Source of the DNA: Duncaniella sp.
Lineage (GTDB): Bacteria; Bacteroidota; Bacteroidia; Bacteroidales; Muribaculaceae
Length of the DNA: 6,527 nt
Assembly (NCBI GenBank): GCA_029052375.1
Contig: JAIDJD010000172.1
Span: 1-6,527 of the forward strand
Reading direction: 5' to 3'
Positions 1 through 5,329 of this stretch are shown here, in pieces. Position 1 is the first letter of the stretch. Each line of letters opens with the position of its first letter. The position numbers were made by a program, and so were the translations under genes. The notes under the pieces are model-generated. The model was not told where the DNA came from and did not search any database. It worked only from the letters and a program-made list of their open reading frames with translations.

Positions 1-1
1 C

Positions 2-556
2 AACTCGATGAAGCGTCTCAACCAGCCCAACCTCATCACCATCTTCGTGGGCATCATGTTCGGCATCATTGTCGGCAGCATCAACGTAGGTTTCGGCATG
101 AAGCTCGGCCTCGCAGGCGGTCCTCTCGTGGTGGCTATCCTCCTCAGCCGCTTCGGCTACAAGTTCAAGCTGGTCACCTACACCTCCTCGTCGGCCTCGC
201 TGCTGATGCGCGAGCTGGGCATCTGTCTCTTCCTCGCCTCGGTGGGCATAAGCTCTGGCGCGGGTTTTGCAAAGACGGTCTTCAACACCACGGGTATGTG
301 GTGGGTGTTGTGGGGATTCCTCATCACCATCATCCCCCTGCTTGTTGTGGCCTTCATAGCCCGCGGCAAGTATAAAATCAACTATCTCACCATCATGGGT
401 CTTATCTCAGGCGCCTCTACCGACCCCCCCGCACTTGCCTATGCAAGCAACTCTACCGGCAGCGACGCTCCGGCCGTGGCCTACTCGACGGTCTACCCGC
501 TCACGATGTTTCTACGCGTCGTAGCCGCCCAGGCCCTCATCCTGGCTCTCTTCTGA
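2..556 (+). CDS. Putative transporter of the AspT/YidE/YbjL family, C-terminal part (5' end outside window)
   Basis: This is the last ~184 codons of an integral membrane protein. The frame is open to the left edge, and the ATG at 8 is probably an internal methionine, because the family is normally over 500 residues long. The fragment matches one copy of the duplicated membrane domain of the aspartate:alanine exchanger family (AspT, YidE, YbjL). The segment with KLGLAGGPLVVAILL near residues 32-46 (counted from the ATG at 8) is the family's conserved re-entrant-like region, VTYTSSSASLLMRELG follows, and GLISGASTDPPALAYA near residues 132-147 is the second conserved Gly/Ser/Pro motif. Hydrophobic segments lie at about 8-30, 34-48, 68-90, 95-118 and 160-182. 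The N-terminal membrane half and the TrkA-C/RCK-like domains usual in the family would lie upstream. The substrate cannot be told from sequence; an amino acid or other organic anion is plausible. The gene ends with TGA and is followed by a hairpin. Confidence 0.87.
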   Translation, partial: NSMKRLNQPNLITIFVGIMFGIIVGSINVGFGMKLGLAGGPLVVAILLSRFGYKFKLVTYTSSSASLLMRELGICLFLASVGISSGAGFAKTVFNTTGMWWVLWGFLITIIPLLVVAFIARGKYKINYLTIMGLISGASTDPPALAYASNSTGSDAPAVAYSTVYPLTMFLRVVAAQALILALF

Positions 557-591
557 TACAGAGAAGCTCATAACCAAATACATAATCAAGC

Positions 592-628
592 AGACAGGCC
601 CACGTGAATCTCCATGAAGGGCCTGTCT
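592..628 (+). terminator. Hairpin after the transporter gene, probable terminator
   Basis: A perfect 10-bp inverted repeat, AGACAGGCCC (592-601) and GGGCCTGTCT (619-628), encloses a 17-base loop and begins 35 bases after the transporter's stop codon. Only a short pyrimidine stretch (TTC) follows, so it is not a textbook intrinsic terminator. Its place between two genes on the same strand fits termination of the transporter transcript. The ATG at 614 lies in its loop, which argues against that codon as the start of the next gene. Confidence 0.6.
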
Positions 629-646
629 TCATATCCGATATCCGCT

Positions 647-835
647 ATGACAGAAAAAGAGAAAATGCTCTGCGTCATGATATACGATGCCAATTACGCC
701 CCTCAGCTGACAGCCGAGCGCATCGAGTGTAAGGAGATGTGCCGCGACTGCAACGACCTGCGCCCCCGCGACATACCCTCGGACAGCGAGGCCGTCGGCA
801 ACCCCTGCCGTGTGGTGCGCAGGATTGCAGACTGA
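647..835 (+). CDS. Stand-alone Mac (maltose acetyltransferase N-terminal) domain; truncated sugar O-acetyltransferase
   Basis: The protein is 63 residues long from the ATG at 647. It opens with MTEKEKML, then IYDANYAPQL, ERIECKEMCRDCNDLRP and a final VVRRIAD. This is the usual order of the Mac domain that starts maltose/galactoside O-acetyltransferases: MTEKEKMLAG, YDANYDPEL, ER..CK.L..EYN.L.P, helix ending in RR or RK plus I/L. In the complete enzymes (about 185-200 residues) the domain is followed by a left-handed beta-helix of hexapeptide repeats carrying the catalytic histidine. Here a TGA stops the frame right after the Mac helix, and none of the other frames up to the hairpin at 851 encodes hexapeptide repeats. 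The 614 ATG would add 11 residues but sits inside a hairpin loop, so 647 is preferred. The frame has no internal stop and its G/C-ending codons match the neighbours, so it is either a recent truncation (pseudogene) or a small gene kept for another role. Acetyltransferase activity is not expected. No promoter was recognised. Confidence 0.62.
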   Translation: MTEKEKMLCVMIYDANYAPQLTAERIECKEMCRDCNDLRPRDIPSDSEAVGNPCRVVRRIAD

Positions 836-850
836 CAAGGCCCGGAATTG

Positions 851-901
851 CAGACCGTCCGCCGCCATAGCTCTTCCCGGGCTGTGGCGGCGGACGGTCT
901 G
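851..901. terminator. Long GC-rich hairpin between converging genes, probable bidirectional terminator
   Basis: The left arm (851-870) CAGACCGTCCGCCGCCATAG pairs with the right arm (882-901) CTGTGGCGGCGGACGGTCTG over 20 positions. The first 16 pairs are perfect, and the only imperfect one is a T/G position (a G-U wobble in + strand RNA). The loop is 11 bases. It lies 15 bases after the Mac-domain stop and 29 bases after the stop of the last gene on the opposite strand, so it is placed to end transcripts from both sides. On the + strand it is followed by a T/G-rich stretch (TTGTGTTGTGT); on the - strand no T run follows. No similar arm was noticed elsewhere in the window. Confidence 0.8.
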
Positions 902-930
902 TTGTGTTGTGTCAGGCCTGTGGGGCCGGT

Positions 931-1305
931 TCAGTTGTCCATGAAGACAAGGTAGACGGCTATTATCAGCAGGCTGAAGGCGAGGAAGTGATTCCAGTGG
1001 AGCTGTTCGCCCTTGAAGAGCACGAGGGCAAAGATGGTGAACACGAAGAGCGATATCACCTCCTGGACCACCTTGAGCTGCAGCAGGGAGAAGGCTCCGC
1101 CGTTCTCTATGAATCCGTAGCGGTTGGCCGGAACCATGAAGCAGTATTCCATCAGCGCCACGCCCCATGAGGCGAGTATCACCAGGCAGAGAGGTGTGTC
1201 GCTGGTTATCACCTTGAGCTCCTGCAGCTTGAGCTGGCCATACCAGGCAAAGGTCATGAAGATGTTGGACACTATGAGGAGTGCCACAGTAAGCCATCCG
1301 TTCAT
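931..1305 (-). CDS. DUF486 family small membrane protein (DMT superfamily)
   Basis: This 124-residue protein is almost entirely hydrophobic and matches the DUF486 family of small four-helix proteins related to the drug/metabolite transporter superfamily. Membrane segments are at about residues 4-22, 37-57, 80-97 and 105-122. Family hallmarks visible are SNIFMTFAWYG at 13-23, a SWG..L.EY stretch at 46-54, VPANR at 58-62, the FSLLQLKVVQEVISL stretch at 72-86, and LHWNHFLAF at 102-110. The length is normal for the family. The physiological substrate, if any, is unknown. It is the last gene of the - strand run, 35 bases after the nucleotidase gene, and the hairpin at 851-901 follows it. It starts with ATG, and no Shine-Dalgarno sequence is evident. 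Whether it acts alone or as a dimer cannot be told from the sequence. Confidence 0.85.
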   Translation of the reverse strand: MNGWLTVALLIVSNIFMTFAWYGQLKLQELKVITSDTPLCLVILASWGVALMEYCFMVPANRYGFIENGGAFSLLQLKVVQEVISLFVFTIFALVLFKGEQLHWNHFLAFSLLIIAVYLVFMDN

Positions 1306-1340
1306 CTGTGAAATGTGATTGTCGGTTGTGGTGGTCAGTG

Positions 1341-2885
1341 TCAGAAAGCGGCCATGCGCTCGGTTGTGTCAGGCTTGGCTGTCAGGTGGTCCATCTTGCC
1401 TGAGGCAAAGCGGTCTATCAGCTCGAGATACAGCACATTGGGGCTGCGGGCTATCACGTTGCCTTTCTTGAGCGGTTCCATATAGTCGTTTCCGGCGGCC
1501 AGGTAGTCTATTGTCGCCAGTCTGTAGAGGCGCCTGGGGTCTATGGACTTGCCGTCGATGGTGACCGAGTTGACCTTGCGGGTGTCCGGGTCGTAGAGCA
1601 CCCTGACGTTGCCGCTCACGCCGTTGCCTCCCTGTGCCGCCATTATCTCGAAGTTGTCTATGAGGTCCTTTCCGAGTATGTCGAGCACGACTATAGAGTT
1701 GTCGAATGGGGCTATGTCTATCAGCTCGCCTCGGGTGACGTCTCCGGCGTCGAGCGAGTTGCGTATGCCGCCCTTGTTCATGATGGCCAGGTCGGCCTTC
1801 TTGCCTGCGATCTCTGAGCCGCGCTCGCGCACGAAGTCGCTCAGGAGGTTGACCATCTCGGGCGACTTGCGCTCGAACAGGCGGGGCGACGTGCCCACGA
1901 CGATGCCGCGCACCGAGTCGACCGTATGCTTGTAGGGAGCTATCATCTGTTCAAACTCGCAGCTGACGCGCGAGTCGAGGCGCGAGTCCACGGGGATGAG
2001 GCGGGCCTTCACCTTGCCGGTGGCCAGGTCGATGTCCACCTCGCCGAGCTCCTGTCCCTGCGAGCCTGTCTGCAGCACGGTGATGGTGTCTCCCTCGGCG
2101 TTGGCCACGCGCCATGCGGGCTCTCCGGCCTGCGGGTCTATCCTGGTGTGGCTGTGTCCGCCTATTATCACGTCTATGTCCTTGGATGCTTTGGCCAGGG
2201 CCAGGTCGCTGTAGTCGTTGCCGTTCTCGTATCCGATGTGGGTGATGGCCACGACGGTTGTGGCTCCGGCCTCGCGCAGTCTGGCGGCCTCGGCGTTGGC
2301 GCGCTCTATGGCGTCCTGATATCTGACGCCCTTGTAGTTGTCTTTTATGACGATGCCTTCGGGGTCGAGGTTGATGCCGATGAATCCCACGGTGTGGTCT
2401 CCGACGCGGCGCAGGGCCGAGGGCACGAAGAGGGGTTCGAGGGGTGTGCCCGTGAAGTCGTAGTTGGTGGAGAGGCGCACGGCGTTGAGCTGGCTCCACT
2501 CCTTGGCCAGCTGGTCGATGCCCTTGTCGAACTCGTGATTGCCGAGTATCTGATAGTCATACCCGAGGGCATTCATCATCTTGCGCTCCACCTCGCCGCC
2601 GAAGAGGGTGTAGTAGAGCGAGCCCTGGACGGCGTCGCCGGCGTCTACGAGCAGGACATTGCTGTGCTCGCCGCGCACCGAGTCGACGAGCACCTTGCGG
2701 CGCGCTATGCCTCCGAGGTTGTGGCGGTCAGGCTCGATGGTCGAGTGGGTGTCGTTGGTGTGGAGTATCACCAGATGGTCATCGTCGGGGCTCTCCTTGG
2801 CCGCATGGCCGCATCCGGAGAGGACAGAGATGGCCGAGGCTCCGAGACAGAGCGCCGGCAGGATGATGATGTGGCGGTAGTTCAT
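1341..2885 (-). CDS. UshA-like 5'-nucleotidase / metallophosphatase lipoprotein
   Basis: This 514-residue protein is a predicted exported nucleotidase that would remove phosphate from nucleotides outside the inner membrane. A signal peptide ends in the lipobox LSGC (cysteine 25), so it should be lipid-anchored. The acidic DDD at 34-36 resembles Bacteroidetes surface-export signals. The calcineurin-like domain (about 37-250) carries the full dimetal ligand set: D45 and H47 (NDTHS), D84 (GDAVQGS), N116 and H117 (GNHEFD), H216 (ITHIGY), H244 and H246 (GGHSHT). H117 and D120 are the expected catalytic dyad. The C-terminal 5'-nucleotidase domain (about 325-495) has NKGGIR at 370-375, PFDN at 393-396 and YLAAGNDYM at 461-469, which shape the nucleotide pocket. 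Length and order match UshA (about 550). The ATG start is 21 bases after queE and is preceded by an A-rich stretch (CCAAAAAACGT). The true substrate range (5'-nucleotides, UDP-sugars or cyclic phosphates) is not decided by sequence. Confidence 0.9.
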   Translation of the reverse strand: MNYRHIIILPALCLGASAISVLSGCGHAAKESPDDDHLVILHTNDTHSTIEPDRHNLGGIARRKVLVDSVRGEHSNVLLVDAGDAVQGSLYYTLFGGEVERKMMNALGYDYQILGNHEFDKGIDQLAKEWSQLNAVRLSTNYDFTGTPLEPLFVPSALRRVGDHTVGFIGINLDPEGIVIKDNYKGVRYQDAIERANAEAARLREAGATTVVAITHIGYENGNDYSDLALAKASKDIDVIIGGHSHTRIDPQAGEPAWRVANAEGDTITVLQTGSQGQELGEVDIDLATGKVKARLIPVDSRLDSRVSCEFEQMIAPYKHTVDSVRGIVVGTSPRLFERKSPEMVNLLSDFVRERGSEIAGKKADLAIMNKGGIRNSLDAGDVTRGELIDIAPFDNSIVVLDILGKDLIDNFEIMAAQGGNGVSGNVRVLYDPDTRKVNSVTIDGKSIDPRRLYRLATIDYLAAGNDYMEPLKKGNVIARSPNVLYLELIDRFASGKMDHLTAKPDTTERMAAF

Positions 2886-2906
2886 ACGTTTTTTGGGGAT
2901 GAGAGA

Positions 2907-3470
2907 TTACTGTATGTCTATGAGCTTGTGTGTCTGGAGCGAGAGGCGCCAGTAGGGGTGGGAGAGGACATAGCTTACCGTCTCCGGTATGTTCTTGCCC
3001 GAGCATGGCTGGAGGAAGTAGTGCATGGCCGCGGGCAGTTCGGAGGCTGTCTCCTCGGGGTCTGTGGCCCCGTCGTAGACTACCTTGAGCTCGTCTATGC
3101 GGCTGAGCACGACGGGTCCTCCCTTTTTGGGCGAGCAGGTCACCCAGTCGATGGCCTCGGGCAGGGGATGCGTGCCGTTGGTCTCGATCTGTATGTAGAA
3201 CCCGGCCTCGTGGAGCACATCGGCCAGCAGGTCGTCCACCTGCAGCGAAGGCTCTCCGCCGGTGATCACCAGGTGTCTGGCAGGAAATGAGGCGAGGCGC
3301 TCGACTATCGCGCCTATCTCCATGGGCTCGGAGGCCGAGTGGTCCGTATCGCAGAACGGACACCTGAGATTGCATCCGCTCAGGCGCAGAAATACGGCGG
3401 GAGTGCCGGTGAAGTAACCCTCGCCCTGAAGCGAATAGAATATCTCGTTGACAGCGTAGACCTTAGACAT
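2907..3470 (-). CDS. queE: 7-carboxy-7-deazaguanine synthase QueE (radical SAM)
   Basis: This 187-residue cytosolic enzyme converts 6-carboxy-5,6,7,8-tetrahydropterin into 7-carboxy-7-deazaguanine, the ring-contraction step of queuosine precursor synthesis. The radical SAM cluster motif is C33-N-L-R-C37-P-F-C40, preceded by the family's IFYSLQGEG (10-18) substrate region and followed by DTDHS. ITGGEPSLQ at 69-77 is the SAM-binding GGE motif, IETNGT is at 95-100, and CSPKKGG at 112-118 fits the conserved SPK motif. The length is within the 180-225 range of the family, and the start MSKVYAVNEIFYS matches the usual N-terminus. It sits 25 bases after queD, whose product is its substrate, so co-expression makes sense. 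The gap between them holds part of a 7-base tandem repeat. The later genes queC and queF are not in the window. Confidence 0.95.
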   Translation of the reverse strand: MSKVYAVNEIFYSLQGEGYFTGTPAVFLRLSGCNLRCPFCDTDHSASEPMEIGAIVERLASFPARHLVITGGEPSLQVDDLLADVLHEAGFYIQIETNGTHPLPEAIDWVTCSPKKGGPVVLSRIDELKVVYDGATDPEETASELPAAMHYFLQPCSGKNIPETVSYVLSHPYWRLSLQTHKLIDIQ

Positions 3471-3483
3471 GGCTCAAACAGCT

Positions 3484-3511
3484 AATTGTCAATTCTCAAT
3501 TATCAATTTCA
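3484..3511. repeat. 7-base tandem repeat AATTNTC, four units, at the queD/queE junction
   Basis: Read on the + strand the units are AATTGTC (3484-3490), AATTCTC (3491-3497), AATTATC (3498-3504) and a degenerate AATTTCA (3505-3511). The array is strikingly AT-rich against its GC-rich surroundings. It covers the queD stop codon and its last four codons, so the queD C-terminus (EIDN) is written in repeat sequence, and it continues into the gap before queE. Similar AATTGTC/AATTCTC heptamer runs are, from memory, common between genes in Bacteroidales. Confidence 0.75.
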
Positions 3512-3831
3512 TACGTCGCCACATTGCCCTCGCTCTCCTGGACATCCACGCGCCAGCAGGTAGGTATCTGGCCGCATATCCAGCGGGCTATGTTCTCGGC
3601 CGTGGGGTTGAAAGGCAGCACCTCGTTGAGGTTGGCGTGGTCGAGACGCGTCGATATCAGCGTCTTGATGTTGGTGAAGTCCTCCACCATGCCGTCGGCA
3701 TTCAGCTCGCGGGCGCGGCAGTAGACTGTGATTATCCAGTTGTGGCCGTGCAGGTTAGAGCACTTGCTGGGGTACGAAAGCTCCAGACGGTGACATCCGG
3801 CCACCTCGAATCGCTTGGTGATGTAGTACAT
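3496..3831 (-). CDS. queD: 6-carboxy-5,6,7,8-tetrahydropterin synthase QueD
   Basis: This 111-residue enzyme of the 6-pyruvoyl-tetrahydropterin synthase fold converts dihydroneopterin triphosphate (from GTP cyclohydrolase) to 6-carboxytetrahydropterin, the substrate of QueE. Numbering from the ATG at 3831, zinc ligands are H14 (GCHRL) and H28 and H30 (NLHGHNW), with C24 in the SKCSNLHGH region as the catalytic cysteine. DGMVEDF, LDHANLNE, NPTAENIA and VQESEGN follow in the usual order and supply the other active-site residues. A TTG at 3861 in the same frame would add ten charged residues (NKRERRDRD) and overlap the end of the cca gene by eight bases. The ATG gives the normal family start (MYYITKRFE) and a purine-rich stretch with GGAG about 10 bases before it, so it is preferred. 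The gene lies 22 bases after cca. Confidence 0.94.
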   Translation of the reverse strand: MYYITKRFEVAGCHRLELSYPSKCSNLHGHNWIITVYCRARELNADGMVEDFTNIKTLISTRLDHANLNEVLPFNPTAENIARWICGQIPTCWRVDVQESEGNVATYEIDN

Positions 3832-3853
3832 ATCTCTGTCTCTCCTCTCTCTC
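3832..3853 (-). promoter_or_regulatory. Purine-only leader with GGAG before queD
   Basis: The 22 bases between the cca stop codon and the queD ATG read, on the - strand, GAGAGAGAGGAGAGACAGAGAT. The stretch is nearly all G and A, with GGAG about ten bases before the ATG. It could act as a Shine-Dalgarno-like ribosome site, which would be unusual in Bacteroidetes, where start sites mostly lack one, or simply keep the leader unstructured. It supports the ATG at 3831 as the start of queD. Confidence 0.45.
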
Positions 3854-5329
3854 TTATTCAATCTGTTTCACTGGTTCGAGGCCATGCTCTGCCCCGACCT
3901 TGTACATCAGCTCCACGGCCTCGCGCCTCGGGAATGCTGTGCCGCCCTCGACAAAGCGCTCTACGGCCACCTCGAGTATGGCGTTGCGTATCTTGCCCAC
4001 CAGAGGGCCGCCCCCGATGCCGAAGGCCTCCATGATGTCGTTGCCGTCTACGGGGGGACGCACACTGCTTATCTCGTCGCGCTGCTTGAGGTCGGCGAGC
4101 TTGGTGCGCACGAGCCTGAAGTTGTCGAGTATCCTCTTTACCTTCTCCTTGTTTCTCGAGGTGACGTCGGCCTCGGCCAGCGTCATGAGGTCTTCGAGGT
4201 CTTCGCCGGCATATGTTATGAGGCGCCGCACGGCCGAGTCTGTCACCTCGTCCTCGACAAGGGCCGCCGGGCGCATATGCAGCTCGACGAGCTTGGCCAC
4301 ATAGTTCATCTTGCGGTCCATCGGCAGTCTGAGGGTACGGAATATCCTCGGCACCATCTTGGCTCCTACGAAGTTGTGGTTGTGGAATGTCCATCCTACG
4401 CGTTCGTCCCATCGTTTGGTGACGGGCTTGGCTATGTCGTGGAGCAGGGCGGCCCATCTGAGCCAGACGTTGTCCGAGACGGCGGCCACATTGTCGAGCA
4501 CGGCTACGGTGTGGCCGAAGTTGTCCTTGTGGCCGCGACCGTTGATGGTCTCCACGCCGTGCATGGCCGCCAGCTCGGGAAAGATGATGGCGAGGAGGCC
4601 CGACTTGAGCAGTAGCGTGAGGCCCACCGAGGGGCGGGGAGACTCCATTATCTTGCCCAGCTCTGTGGCTATGCGTTCCTTGGTGATGATGCGGATGCGC
4701 TCGGCGTTGCGCGTTATGGCGGCGAAGGTCTCGGGCCATATCTCGAAGCCGAGCTGTGAGGCAAACCTGACGGCGCGCATCATCCTGAGAGGGTCGTCGC
4801 TGAATGTCACATCGGGGTCGAGCGGTGTGCGCAGGATGCCCCGGCGCATATCGCCGAGGCCGCCGAAGAGGTCGACGAGCTCGCCGAAGCCTTCGCGGTT
4901 CATCTTGACGGCGAGAGCATTGACGGTGAAGTCTCGGCGCGAGAGGTCTTCCTCGAGTGTCCCCTCTTCCACTGTCGGGTTGCGCGAGTCCTTGCTGTAA
5001 GACTCCTTGCGTGCGCCCACAAACTCAAGCTCGAGGTCGCGGCGCTTCACCTGTGCCGTGCCGTATGTGCGGAACACGTTGAGCTTGGCACCCCTGCCCA
5101 TCCTCCGGGCCACCTCCGAGGCCAGCTCGATGCCGCTCCCGACGGTGACAAAGTCATAATCCTTGGAGGGACGCGAGAGGAAGAGGTCTCGGACACATCC
5201 CCCCACGGCATAGCAGGGCATATTTACGCTGTCGGCCGCCTCTCCTATATGATGGAAAAGCGGCTTGTCCAGGAGGCCGGCCACTTCGGCCTCGGTGCGG
5301 ATATTCCGTGTTATCTGCTGTTCAGACAT
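3854..5329 (-). CDS. cca: CCA tRNA nucleotidyltransferase with HD domain
   Basis: This 491-residue cytosolic enzyme adds or repairs the 3' CCA end of tRNAs. Numbering from the ATG at 5329, the class II nucleotidyltransferase head has VGGCVRD at 42-48 and the metal-binding D57 and D59 in KDYDF. FRTYGTAQV at 86-94 and RRDFTVNALA at 131-140 follow, then the FSDDPLRMMRAVRFA region (176-190) that reads the incoming base. A tRNA-binding region follows, and an HD phosphohydrolase-like domain shows H273 (FGHTVAVL), LLHDIAKP at 295-302 and H316-N-H318. The C-terminal ~100 residues are a tail common in the Bacteroidetes form. A TTG start at 5338 is possible but gives only three extra residues. The ATG overlaps the end of the upstream peptidase gene by eight bases, which suggests translational coupling. 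Some family members only add A or C; the single copy here does not tell. Confidence 0.94.
   Translation of the reverse strand: MSEQQITRNIRTEAEVAGLLDKPLFHHIGEAADSVNMPCYAVGGCVRDLFLSRPSKDYDFVTVGSGIELASEVARRMGRGAKLNVFRTYGTAQVKRRDLELEFVGARKESYSKDSRNPTVEEGTLEEDLSRRDFTVNALAVKMNREGFGELVDLFGGLGDMRRGILRTPLDPDVTFSDDPLRMMRAVRFASQLGFEIWPETFAAITRNAERIRIITKERIATELGKIMESPRPSVGLTLLLKSGLLAIIFPELAAMHGVETINGRGHKDNFGHTVAVLDNVAAVSDNVWLRWAALLHDIAKPVTKRWDERVGWTFHNHNFVGAKMVPRIFRTLRLPMDRKMNYVAKLVELHMRPAALVEDEVTDSAVRRLITYAGEDLEDLMTLAEADVTSRNKEKVKRILDNFRLVRTKLADLKQRDEISSVRPPVDGNDIMEAFGIGGGPLVGKIRNAILEVAVERFVEGGTAFPRREAVELMYKVGAEHGLEPVKQIE

Noticed and set aside
614..646. Earlier ATG for the Mac-domain gene
   Set aside because: It sits in the loop of the 592-628 hairpin, and the added residues (KGLSSYPISA) are not part of the Mac domain, which normally begins MTEKEKML as at 647.
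824..855. 9-base direct repeat ATTGCAGAC as a mobile-element target duplication
   Set aside because: The 14 bases between the copies hold no element or terminal inverted repeats; at most it hints at a deletion and could be chance.
629..1297. A 222-codon - strand frame spanning the DUF486 gene, the hairpin and the Mac gene
   Set aside because: It crosses the large hairpin and overlaps two better-supported genes; its Arg/His/Pro-rich composition is typical of an out-of-frame reading.
1926..3290. A 454-codon open frame on the + strand opposite the nucleotidase and queE genes
   Set aside because: It lies antisense to two well-recognised genes, is rich in Val, Gly, Ala and His without domain motifs, and is explained by GC-rich third positions suppressing stops on the other strand.
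3471..3495. Possible preQ1 riboswitch or promoter before queE
   Set aside because: The gap is only 25 bases, lacks room for the riboswitch fold, and no Bacteroidetes TAnnTTTG box was seen; the content is mostly the heptamer repeat.
3832..3861. TTG start for QueD giving ten extra residues
   Set aside because: The extension is a charged stretch encoded by the GA-rich leader and would overlap cca; the ATG at 3831 matches the family's normal start.
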